Assembly: GCA_943350065.1 (NCBI GenBank)
Contig: CALQZZ010000012.1
Location: forward strand, 1 to 10,181
DNA: 10,181 bases
Source: Candidatus Nomurabacteria bacterium
GTDB lineage: Bacteria > Patescibacteriota > Minisyncoccia > Phycocordibacterales > UBA9973
Direction: 5' to 3'
The notes beneath the pieces were generated by a model that had not been told where the DNA came from, made no database searches, and saw nothing but the letters and a program-made list of their open reading frames with translations. Positions 1 to 5,932 of this stretch are shown here, one piece after another; positions within the stretch are counted from its first letter, which is position 1; every line of letters starts with the position of its first letter. A program made the position numbers and the translations under genes.

Positions 1-22
1 TCCATAAGAATAATTTTTCAGG

Positions 23-1594
23 CTAATTTTTTAATTTATTAATCTCTTCTTTTAATTCTATCATTTTTAACTCTCTTCCAACCATAAATTTATTCATTTT
101 TTTAAGCTCAGCATTTTTTTCTTCCATAATCTCTTTATTTTTTATATCTTCTGTAATATCACGAGCAATAGCATATAAGTATTCACTATTAGGTGCAGCA
201 TTCCATTCCAGCCAAACATATGAACCATCTTTTCTATGAAATCTATTTTTAAAACTAACAATTTTTTCACCTTGTGCTAATTTTTTTATAATATTATTTG
301 TATATTCAACATCTTCTGGGTGCACAAAACTAATAAAAGTAGACCCTAATAAATCTTTTTCTTCATAAGCTAAAATTTCTTTAAATTTTGGATTAATTCT
401 TTTAAAATATCCATCGATACCAGCAATACACATCAAATCATTAGCTGTACTAAAAAAAGTATCAAGTTCGACAGATTTATCTCTGATTTCCTGTTCCCTT
501 TTTTTAAGAATCGAAATATCTTCTTCTGTACCGACAAATCCTATAATAGTCTTGTCTGATGATAAAATCGGAGCAATATGCGCTACTGCATAATAAATCT
601 CACCATTCTTCCTACGATTCATTATTTCACCTTGAAATGGTTCTCCTGACATTTTCTTCTTCCAAAAATCAAGATAATATTCATGACTCATCATCCCTCC
701 CCAAAGACGTGGCGTATTACCTAAAATTTCTTCAAGAGAATAACCAGTAATATCTTGAGCAGCCTTATTAGCATATAAAACAATACCCTCAACATCAGTA
801 ATAACTGTATGGTTTGTAGAATTTTGAATTGCTTTAGCAAAAACATTTTCAACAAAAAGTTGATCTTCTATTGTTTTTTTTGTTAAATTATTTTTTAATG
901 TTGGGTAATAATTTTCAAAAACCATATTTAATTTAGAAATTCCACTCTTTTCTAGTTCTAAATAGACCTGATCCACCATGCCTTGTGGACCAGCAATTAA
1001 CCATTTAATTTCCTTTCCTAGGTTAACACAAGAATCTTTAACAAAATTCCAAGAAAAATCACCATAAACGATCTCGTAATCAAAATTGCCATTTTTCAAA
1101 GACTTTAATTCAGACACGAATGGTGTGTTTTCTTTATCTTTATTTAAATAAACCAAGAAAGTCTTTATTGGTAAAGACTGAGATTTTATATTTTGAATTA
1201 TTGGAATAAAAGGAGTAATACCCACACCACCAGCAATAAAAATAAGATTTGTATCTTTATGATAATCAGCCACAAAAGCACTACCAAATGGTCCATGAAT
1301 ATATACTTCATCTCCAACATTTAAAGCAAATAATTCTTGTTTATATCCACTTTCACTGGTTCTAGCAACAATTGAAATTTTGTTATCATTATTCGGTAAA
1401 TTAAAAATAGAAAAGGCGCGACGATTACCTTTTGGATCTTTGATTTTTAATTCTGGAATTTCAACCCACACATATTGAGCCACTAAAAAACAAAAAGACT
1501 CATTGGTTTTAAAAGTAATTTTTTTTACACCTTTTGCAATAGTCTCAATAGAATCAACTTTTACTTTAAATTTTTTTGGTGGAAGTTTTTCCAT
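23..1594 (-). CDS. FNR-type flavin/NAD(P)H oxidoreductase fused to two PAS domains
   Basis: This 523-residue protein joins a ferredoxin-NADP reductase-like module to a sensory tail. Residues about 8-230 form the reductase: RAFS (59-62) fits the FAD-binding RxYS-type motif, GGVGITP (122-128) the pyridine-nucleotide loop, and AGPQGM (201-206) the C-terminal CGPxxM-like motif with Ala for Cys. No 2Fe-2S cysteine cluster and no membrane segment are seen, so it should be a cytosolic NAD(P)H-to-flavin electron donor. PAS 1 spans about 250-365 and PAS 2 about 375-485, followed by a charged helical end (490-523) that stops without kinase, GGDEF or other output. I chose the Met at 1594 because it begins an FNR-like N-terminus; an in-frame Met at 1648 would add an 18-residue Phe/Tyr/Ile-rich stretch encoded by the preceding terminator. 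The apbE and FMN-binding genes in this window make a flavin redox role plausible. Domain calls are confident; electron acceptor and PAS ligand are unknown. Confidence 0.85.
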   Translation of the reverse strand: MEKLPPKKFKVKVDSIETIAKGVKKITFKTNESFCFLVAQYVWVEIPELKIKDPKGNRRAFSIFNLPNNDNKISIVARTSESGYKQELFALNVGDEVYIHGPFGSAFVADYHKDTNLIFIAGGVGITPFIPIIQNIKSQSLPIKTFLVYLNKDKENTPFVSELKSLKNGNFDYEIVYGDFSWNFVKDSCVNLGKEIKWLIAGPQGMVDQVYLELEKSGISKLNMVFENYYPTLKNNLTKKTIEDQLFVENVFAKAIQNSTNHTVITDVEGIVLYANKAAQDITGYSLEEILGNTPRLWGGMMSHEYYLDFWKKKMSGEPFQGEIMNRRKNGEIYYAVAHIAPILSSDKTIIGFVGTEEDISILKKREQEIRDKSVELDTFFSTANDLMCIAGIDGYFKRINPKFKEILAYEEKDLLGSTFISFVHPEDVEYTNNIIKKLAQGEKIVSFKNRFHRKDGSYVWLEWNAAPNSEYLYAIARDITEDIKNKEIMEEKNAELKKMNKFMVGRELKMIELKEEINKLKN

Positions 1595-1601
1595 ATATAT
1601 G

Positions 1602-1616
1602 TTTATATTAATTATA
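1602..1616 (-). promoter_or_regulatory. Candidate -10 region of the FNR-PAS gene
   Basis: On the minus strand a perfect TATAAT (1611-1616) lies 16 bases before the ATG at 1594, and a second hexamer TATAAA (1602-1607) lies 7 bases before it. No convincing -35 or Shine-Dalgarno sequence is present. The second hexamer would give a leaderless mRNA, as seems true of other genes here. The region upstream is the terminator of the preceding gene. Which hexamer is used cannot be decided from sequence. Confidence 0.4.
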
Positions 1617-1629
1617 ACATAATAAAAAC

Positions 1630-1677
1630 TAAACAAATAAAAAAACACTTAGTTATAGGTGTTTTTTTATTTGTTTA
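1630..1677 (-). terminator. Intrinsic terminator after the DUF5666 gene, 19-bp perfect inverted repeat
   Basis: Arms 1630-1648 and 1659-1677 are exact reverse complements around a 10-base loop (1649-1658). The core is a CAC/GTG stem extended by seven A-T pairs, so the A-tract and U-tract sit inside the repeat, as in bidirectional intrinsic terminators. It begins directly at the DUF5666 stop codon (1679-1681) and should end that transcript before the FNR-PAS gene. Confidence 0.8.
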
Positions 1678-1678
1678 A

Positions 1679-2149
1679 CTAATTAGTCTTTGTTGCAGCT
1701 ATTTTATTTCCTTTTAAAGGACTCATAACCACCTTCTTTGTAACCAATCTTACCTTGGTTGCAGAAATAGTATTTGTAGTAGAATCTACTTTTCCAGAAA
1801 CAATAACTTTTGTATTTAATGCGACATCAGCCATAGTAGTTAATTTACCATCTTTAGTAATTTTTGTTGCTGCTGTTGTTTGTACATCAAATGAAGTTGT
1901 TGTACTTGTTTTTCTATTTTTTACAGTCACAGTAAAACTTGTACCATCGGCACTGACAACACTAACTATTCCAGTTACTGAATTTTTTGTTTTAGCACGT
2001 GTTGTCTCTTTTGTTTCTTTTGCTTTAGTTTCTACATGATTAACTATAGCTCCTTGTGGTACTACATTTGTAGCAGCAAAAACTGAAGAACTAACCATTA
2101 ATAAAGACAATGCGAGGACACTAGTTGTAATTTGTTTTTTATATTTCAT
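1679..2149 (-). CDS. Secreted DUF5666-domain protein
   Basis: A small exported protein of 156 residues. The N-terminus MKYKK followed by a hydrophobic stretch (about 6-20) and SSVFA at 21-25 is a clear Sec signal peptide, with likely cleavage after Ala25. A Thr/Lys/Glu-rich linker (about 38-58) leads to one DUF5666-like beta domain (about 57-136), recognised by the pattern SVTGIVSVVSADGTSFTV, then TKITKDGK and KVIVSGKVD...TISATKV. The tail is basic and low in complexity. An in-frame GTG at 2167 would add six residues, but the ATG at 2149 puts the basic n-region directly at the start. The function of DUF5666 is not known to me; a small cell-surface or nucleic-acid/ligand-binding fold is speculation. 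It lies downstream of the kinase on the same strand but behind its own terminator and a candidate regulator box, and has a long structured leader, unlike most genes here. Confidence 0.8.
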   Translation of the reverse strand: MKYKKQITTSVLALSLLMVSSSVFAATNVVPQGAIVNHVETKAKETKETTRAKTKNSVTGIVSVVSADGTSFTVTVKNRKTSTTTSFDVQTTAATKITKDGKLTTMADVALNTKVIVSGKVDSTTNTISATKVRLVTKKVVMSPLKGNKIAATKTN

Positions 2150-2165
2150 ATTGATTTTGCAAATC

Positions 2166-2194
2166 ACGTCGCGTAAGTCCTTTCGGCGCGACGC
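2166..2194 (-). other. GC-rich leader hairpin with GAAA tetraloop upstream of the DUF5666 gene
   Basis: In an AT-rich gap, arms 2167-2173 and 2187-2193 pair perfectly (7 bp, all but two pairs G-C), extended by one G-U pair in minus-strand RNA. Inside, minus-strand RNA reads CC-GAAA-GG (2179-2186), a GNRA tetraloop on a 2-bp stem, and leaves ACUUA (2174-2178) as an asymmetric bulge. The GNRA loop and G-U pair form only in minus-strand RNA, which argues for a function in the transcript of the DUF5666 gene, whose ATG lies 17 bases downstream. It has no U-tract, so it is not an intrinsic terminator. I do not recognise it as a named riboswitch. Confidence 0.55.
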
Positions 2195-2250
2195 TTTTAT
2201 AATTATTTTAACTTTTAATAAATTTTTAAATTAGTAATTAATTACTGCTT

Positions 2251-2276
2251 AAAAAAACGACTATTAAAGCAATAGT
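2251..2276 (-). terminator. Intrinsic terminator after the histidine kinase
   Basis: On the minus strand ACTATT (2271-2276), a 5-base loop and AATAGT (2260-2265) form a 6-bp hairpin followed by CG and seven T (2251-2257). It lies 29 bases past the kinase stop codon, so it should end the response regulator-kinase transcript and any read-through from the copper operon. The stem is AT-rich and therefore weak. The start point predicted for the next promoter falls inside its first arm. Confidence 0.7.
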
Positions 2277-2279
2277 TAT

Positions 2280-2312
2280 ATTGTATATAGATCAAATGAA
2301 GTCTTTATGAAG
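2280..2312 (-). promoter_or_regulatory. Regulator box A and promoter for the DUF5666 transcript
   Basis: On the minus strand two exact CTTCAT repeats (2307-2312 and 2296-2301) are spaced 11 bp start to start. Ten bases follow (2286-2295), then the -10 hexamer TACAAT (2280-2285). The box overlaps the kinase stop codon (2305-2307). The same geometry occurs before the response regulator and before the FMN-binding gene. The predicted start near 2273 lies in the first arm of the kinase terminator, so the new RNA would lack an intact hairpin and could run on to the DUF5666 gene with a leader of about 125 bases. Confidence 0.6.
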
Positions 2313-3315
2313 AAATAAGGAGTTTGATTATTACGTTTGTACCCTTATTTAACTCACTTTTTAAAGATATTTTACCTTTATGGTTTTCAATAATTTTTTT
2401 AGCAATAGTTAATCCGAGTCCTGCTCCCCCATTATTTCTCGATGCGTCACCTTGAAAAAATGGATCAAAAATTTTGTCTAAATTTTCTTTTGAAATACCT
2501 GAGCCATTATCGGTAACTGAAAAAATATATTCTTTTTTATTAATACAACCTGAAACAGAAATACTACCTTTCTGTGAAGTGTGATTTATTGAATTGTTTA
2601 AAATATTAAAAATGACACGAGTAAGTTCAGTTTTATTTCCTAAAATAGTAGCAGGCTCTTTTATTTCATTTTTTATTTCTATATCTTTTTGTTTAGCTAA
2701 AACTTTCATTTTTTCTACTGCTTGCGAAATAACTTCATCGATTCGCAAAGATTCGTACACAGATGAACTATTAATAGTGTATTTAGTAACATCTAGTAAA
2801 TTATTGGTTAACCTAGAAAGATCTTGCATTTCTTCTAATGTATTTGAAAGTGTTTTTTTGGCAATATCTATATTAAAATTTTTATTACTCAATGCTACTT
2901 CAAGACCTGAAATAGCTATAGAAATAGGTGTACGTAGTTCATGAGAAGCATCAGCAATAAATCTCTTTTGCCTTTTCATATACTCTCTAATTGGATTAAG
3001 AGTTTTCTTTGTTAAAAAGAACCCAACAAAAATAACTAATAATAAAATGACGAGGACTGTGATTACTAATCTCGTTTGTAAAATATCTTGAGTTTTATCG
3101 ATTAAAATACGAGCAAGATTATAATCAAAAACATGTTCATTTATTGAATTTGTTATATTGAAAAGAAAAACTCTATATAAGACCAAACTGGCACTAAAAA
3201 GAATAACAAAAGCTGTCAGAAAATAAAAAAAAGTTAGCTTAATTCGAGCAATTAAAAAGCTATCTGTCTTCCATTTTGTAACCCACCCCTCGAACTGTTT
3301 GGATAATTTTTCCAT
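2305..3315 (-). CDS. Membrane sensor histidine kinase, OmpR-partner type
   Basis: A 336-residue inner-membrane kinase. Transmembrane segments lie at about 28-50 and 83-103, leaving an outside loop of only about 32 residues (51-82) with no recognisable sensor domain. The linker about 104-115 is at most a degenerate HAMP. The dimerisation/phosphoacceptor motif is ASHELRTP with His125. The ATP-binding domain carries the N box NILNNSINH (Asn241), DNGSG (269-273), FDPFFQ (283-288) and GGAGLGL (296-302), so all catalytic boxes are intact. The ATG at 3315 is the only reasonable start and lies 56 bases inside the response regulator gene, which implies translational coupling. The partner is the adjacent response regulator. 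The signal cannot be read from sequence: the copper genes next door suggest metal or envelope stress, but the short loop shows no Cys/Met/His cluster typical of CusS-like copper sensing. Confidence 0.9.
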   Translation of the reverse strand: MEKLSKQFEGWVTKWKTDSFLIARIKLTFFYFLTAFVILFSASLVLYRVFLFNITNSINEHVFDYNLARILIDKTQDILQTRLVITVLVILLLVIFVGFFLTKKTLNPIREYMKRQKRFIADASHELRTPISIAISGLEVALSNKNFNIDIAKKTLSNTLEEMQDLSRLTNNLLDVTKYTINSSSVYESLRIDEVISQAVEKMKVLAKQKDIEIKNEIKEPATILGNKTELTRVIFNILNNSINHTSQKGSISVSGCINKKEYIFSVTDNGSGISKENLDKIFDPFFQGDASRNNGGAGLGLTIAKKIIENHKGKISLKSELNKGTNVIIKLLISS

Positions 3316-3931
3316 TGTCGTTAATTTTTCTTCTTAAATTTTTAATATGAACGTCGACCGTATTACTAAATGATGAATCAGCAAAATCCCAAGCATGTGA
3401 ATATAGTGTATCACGATTGATGACTTTGTTTGGATTACGCATTAAATATTCTAGTACCATGAATTCTTTCAATGTTAGTGCTAATGGTTTTTCTTTAAAA
3501 TATGCCACACGAGATTTTGTATTTAAATTTAATTTTCCAAAAGTAAGCATTTCTGGAAAAATTAATTGTGGTCGTCTAAGAAGTGCATGAATTCGAGCCA
3601 ATAATTCTTTAAAGGCAAAAGGTTTGGCTAAATAATCATCTGCACCAGCTTCAAGCCCATCGACTTTATCTTCGACTGTATCGAGTGCTGTGAGCATTAT
3701 CACAGGAATGATAATTCCCTTTTCACGCCATTCTTTGCAAATAGAAACACCATCTTTGTTTGGAAGCATCCGGTCTAAAATAACTAAATCGTAATCACTC
3801 ACACTCATTAAAATTCGTCTTTCAGCCACAATTCCATCTTCAATAATATCGACAGAGTAGCTCTCTTGCACGAGTCCTTGTTTTATATTTTCCGCCAATT
3901 TTTGATTGTCTTCAACTAAAAGAATCTTCAT
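3260..3931 (-). CDS. OmpR/PhoB-family response regulator
   Basis: A 223-residue regulator of standard length. The receiver (1-118) has the acidic pair Glu7/Asp8, phosphoacceptor Asp53 in LVILDRMLPNKDG, Thr81 and Lys103 in AKPF. The winged helix (about 127-222) shows LTLKEFMVLEYLM, then the recognition-helix region NTVDVHIKNLRRKI and the C-terminal hairpin TVRGVGYKM. It is likely phosphorylated by the overlapping histidine kinase and binds tandem 11-bp repeats as a dimer. Such a repeat box lies in its own promoter, and two matching boxes elsewhere in the window suggest its regulon. It resembles CopR/CusR/QseB-like regulators, but the sequence does not settle the signal. It begins 44 bases after the last copper gene, with no clear terminator between, so it may be expressed both from its own promoter and by read-through from the copper operon. 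Confidence 0.92.
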   Translation of the reverse strand: MKILLVEDNQKLAENIKQGLVQESYSVDIIEDGIVAERRILMSVSDYDLVILDRMLPNKDGVSICKEWREKGIIIPVIMLTALDTVEDKVDGLEAGADDYLAKPFAFKELLARIHALLRRPQLIFPEMLTFGKLNLNTKSRVAYFKEKPLALTLKEFMVLEYLMRNPNKVINRDTLYSHAWDFADSSFSNTVDVHIKNLRRKINDNGKIIQTVRGVGYKMEDR

Positions 3932-3937
3932 TCTTTA

Positions 3938-3970
3938 ATGATACCACCTTTATATGAAATTTTCATGAAG
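3938..3970 (-). promoter_or_regulatory. Regulator box B and leaderless promoter of the response regulator
   Basis: On the minus strand CTTCAT (3965-3970) and TTTCAT (3954-3959) are spaced 11 bp, followed by exactly 10 bases and the -10 hexamer TATCAT (3938-3943). TGG just before the hexamer makes an extended -10. Only six bases separate the hexamer from the ATG at 3931, so transcription should start at or next to the start codon. The box implies autoregulation by the encoded regulator. AAGGTGG (3945-3951) resembles a Shine-Dalgarno sequence but lies 13 bases from the ATG. Confidence 0.65.
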
Positions 3971-3975
3971 ACCAA

Positions 3976-4383
3976 TTAATTAAAATTCACAGAAAAATTA
4001 TACATTCCCATTCCGCAGACGCCTTGTAATGGCTCGCCAGTTTTTGGTATGCCGATATCTATTTCTGTCTCCCCTGTTTGGGGTAACATTTTTTGATAAT
4101 TTAATGAATGAATTACAAGAGCAGAAGAACAACTAAAAGCTCCATTTGTTTTCATAATTAATTTTGTAGGAATTCCTGCTTTAGCATTTGAAACTGAAGG
4201 TGAATAACCATTTGTCGCATCAATCGTAATATACTGAACACCATCTTTTACTGAAACATTTGAAAAGAGTGATTGACCTCCAACTGTGCCATCATCTTTT
4301 TTTGGACTTTTAGTAATGATAAAAATAATGCCGGCTAAAAGAGCGACCGTGACGACTATTGAAATAATTTTATTTATATTCAT
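3976..4383 (-). CDS. Membrane-anchored cupredoxin-like copper protein
   Basis: A 135-residue protein with an N-terminal membrane anchor (about 5-24) and one small beta-rich cupredoxin-like domain (about 45-135) of the EfeO/plastocyanin-like type. Likely copper ligands are Cys85 and His92 in the stretch SCSSALVIHSL, and Cys123, Met125 and Met127 in GVCGMGM, a metal-site signature of this family. The ATG at 4383 is chosen because it follows the preceding stop codon by one base and yields a clean signal-anchor; a longer frame from 4452 would run back into the previous gene without a sensible N-terminus. As the last gene of the csoR operon, it probably holds or passes on copper outside the membrane, delivered by the HMA-TauE/SafE-like protein or CopA. 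Family assignment is good; the direction of copper transfer is inference. Confidence 0.85.
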   Translation of the reverse strand: MNINKIISIVVTVALLAGIIFIITKSPKKDDGTVGGQSLFSNVSVKDGVQYITIDATNGYSPSVSNAKAGIPTKLIMKTNGAFSCSSALVIHSLNYQKMLPQTGETEIDIGIPKTGEPLQGVCGMGMYNFSVNFN

Positions 4384-4384
4384 T

Positions 4385-5428
4385 TTATATATTAAATAAT
4401 GGATTAATAATACCAAGCCCTGCGAGCCCTGCCAAGAGTGCAAAAATTCCAAGACCGAGAACTATCACACCTGCAGATTTAAAAAAGAGTGGTGCGTGTT
4501 TGGAATGTGCGAATGATACAGAACCAAAAGAAAGTACTGCTAGTACAGGCAATGTACCTAGAGCAAAGGCTAGCATAATTAAAAATCCAGAAGTAAAAGA
4601 TCCGCTAGAAAGTGCCGAGACTTGCATTGATTGAGTGAAACCACATGGCAAGAAAAATGTACCAATACCGATGAGAAGTGGTGCTATCGTCGCATGTTCG
4701 ACTTTTCTAAAGAAAGAAAATATTCCGCTCGGTAATGTTAATTTATTTTTCTTGATAATACCGAGTAAATTTATTCCTAGCAAAATCATCACGATAGATG
4801 CGATGAGCCCGAGGATTGCTGAGAAAATAAAATTGATGCCGATGGCTTTGCCGACGAGACCGAGCACTCCACCGAGCACAGTGAAACCAAGCAATCGCCC
4901 AGAGTGGAAAAGGATAAAAATTTTCTTTGTAGACTTTGGATTGCCTTGGTCATCCTGCGCGACTTTGGCGGATAAAGAAAGGACAAGTCCCCCAACAATA
5001 GCGAGACAGCTCGAAAGCGAAGCGATGATTCCGATAATAAAACTCGTCGCTGGTGTCGTCTTTCCGCCAATGCCGAGATTTAAAAGTCCTGATTTTTGGA
5101 GCATAAAAAATAAAACTAAAAATACCAAACCGATAGGTATCGCTTTCCAAATAACTTCACTATCTTCTTTTACCTTCTCCATTTTCCCGACAGAAAAAGT
5201 GTATTTATTGTGTTTCACTTTTTCTGTCAGCATTTCTGCAAGTTCTTCGATTGTTTTTTCACTATCAGTTTCAATTTCAACAATTTCTTTTTTTAAATCT
5301 ACTTTCGCACTTTTAACTAAAATTTGCTCAGCTTGTGGTGAGCTTGTCGAATCCATCAAAATATCTTCAATCAAAATCTTGCACGATGCGCAATGTGTCC
5401 CCGAAACATGTAATGTGTATTTTTTCAT
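4385..5428 (-). CDS. HMA domain fused to TauE/SafE (DsbD-like) membrane protein, copper handling
   Basis: A 347-residue fusion. Residues 1-80 are a heavy-metal-associated domain with GTHCASC (Cys13, Cys16), a soluble Cu(I) chaperone motif. After a charged linker come a hydrophobic segment (about 94-111) and a multi-helix membrane domain (about 128-345) of the UreH/DsbD_2-like family often labelled sulfite exporter TauE/SafE. It has conserved Cys141 in SLSSCLAIVGG and Cys262 in FFLPCGFTQ, which could be a thiol relay or copper ligands within the membrane. The start at 5428 is the Met just ahead of the HMA domain; the preceding gene ends 10 bases upstream. Fusion to HMA and a place between copA and a cupredoxin point to copper delivery or export, not sulfite export. 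Codon use is richer in G+C than in the upstream metallopeptidase gene. Confidence 0.87.
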   Translation of the reverse strand: MKKYTLHVSGTHCASCKILIEDILMDSTSSPQAEQILVKSAKVDLKKEIVEIETDSEKTIEELAEMLTEKVKHNKYTFSVGKMEKVKEDSEVIWKAIPIGLVFLVLFFMLQKSGLLNLGIGGKTTPATSFIIGIIASLSSCLAIVGGLVLSLSAKVAQDDQGNPKSTKKIFILFHSGRLLGFTVLGGVLGLVGKAIGINFIFSAILGLIASIVMILLGINLLGIIKKNKLTLPSGIFSFFRKVEHATIAPLLIGIGTFFLPCGFTQSMQVSALSSGSFTSGFLIMLAFALGTLPVLAVLSFGSVSFAHSKHAPLFFKSAGVIVLGLGIFALLAGLAGLGIINPLFNI

Positions 5429-5438
5429 AAATTTTTAA

Positions 5439-5930
5439 TTAATCTAACATATAAAACTTTTTAAATCTTTCTTGATACTTTTTATTTACCCTTTCATCAT
5501 CTCTTAAAAATTTCTCAACTTCACTAAACTCATTTCCAAATCCAATTTTTCTTGCTATGTCAGTCGCTTCTATTTCAAACTTTTTTCTAAAATTAAGGTT
5601 AAAAAAATATTTAAATGGAAATATAATAAATTCTCCTCGATTCATTTTCTGATACTGAACAATATGCCCTAACTCATGTGCAAACCACCCAGTTACCATA
5701 GTTTCATTAAGTGAATCAATAGGAATTGAGTATCTTGAAAAGTTTTTCTTAGAATTTACAGAAATAATATAATTGTGTTTTTTAAATGGGAACAAAAAAG
5801 AAGTAACTGCGGGACGGCAATTCATCGTTGCTAAATACATAGGAATAGGTTTCATTTCTATATTTACATCATGCAATTCAACAAAACGACTTTTTGTATT
5901 ATTAAATATTTTAAAAATATTTTCTTTCAT
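5439..5930 (-). CDS. Putative HExxH zinc metallopeptidase-like protein in the copper operon
   Basis: A compact 163-residue protein I cannot place in a named family. WFAHELGHIVQYQ contains the zinc-protease motif His85-Glu86-x-x-His89. About 30 residues on, FEIEATDIARKIG offers Glu121 (or Glu119) as third zinc ligand, the ExxxD pattern of gluzincins. Between them is a short hydrophobic aromatic stretch (about 101-112) that may touch the membrane but is too short and mixed for a firm transmembrane helix. No signal peptide is seen. The gene starts 2 bases after copA and ends 10 bases before the TauE-like gene, so it is clearly co-transcribed. It is much more AT-rich than its neighbours, which suggests late insertion into the operon. 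It could mature or degrade a copper-pathway membrane protein; a zinc- or copper-binding non-enzyme is possible. The motif is certain, the function inferred. Confidence 0.7.
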   Translation of the reverse strand: MKENIFKIFNNTKSRFVELHDVNIEMKPIPMYLATMNCRPAVTSFLFPFKKHNYIISVNSKKNFSRYSIPIDSLNETMVTGWFAHELGHIVQYQKMNRGEFIIFPFKYFFNLNFRKKFEIEATDIARKIGFGNEFSEVEKFLRDDERVNKKYQERFKKFYMLD

Positions 5931-5932
5931 AA

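Noticed and set aside
1..22. Possible next minus-strand gene starting with an ATG at position 5
   Set aside because: Only two codons would be inside the window, with no ribosome-binding site or promoter; cannot be supported.
1415..1423. Nine-base GGCGCGACG shared with the leader hairpin at 2185-2193
   Set aside because: Here it encodes the conserved Arg-Arg-Ala stretch of the FAD-binding motif, with no matching hairpin; taken as coincidence.
1595..1648. Upstream ATG at 1648 extending the FNR-PAS protein by 18 residues
   Set aside because: The extension is encoded by terminator and promoter DNA, and FNR homology begins right after the Met at 1594.
3945..3951. AAGGTGG as Shine-Dalgarno sequence for the response regulator
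   Set aside because: It ends 13 bases from the ATG, too far for good pairing, and a well-formed -10 hexamer lies between.
4384..4452. Longer cupredoxin-like frame starting at 4452
   Set aside because: It runs 66 bases back into the TauE-like gene and puts a non-signal sequence before an otherwise clean membrane anchor at 4383.
4635..5438. Long open frame on the plus strand opposite the HMA-TauE gene
   Set aside because: The opposite strand encodes clear HMA and membrane motifs; the antisense frame shows no recognisable domain and reflects codon bias.
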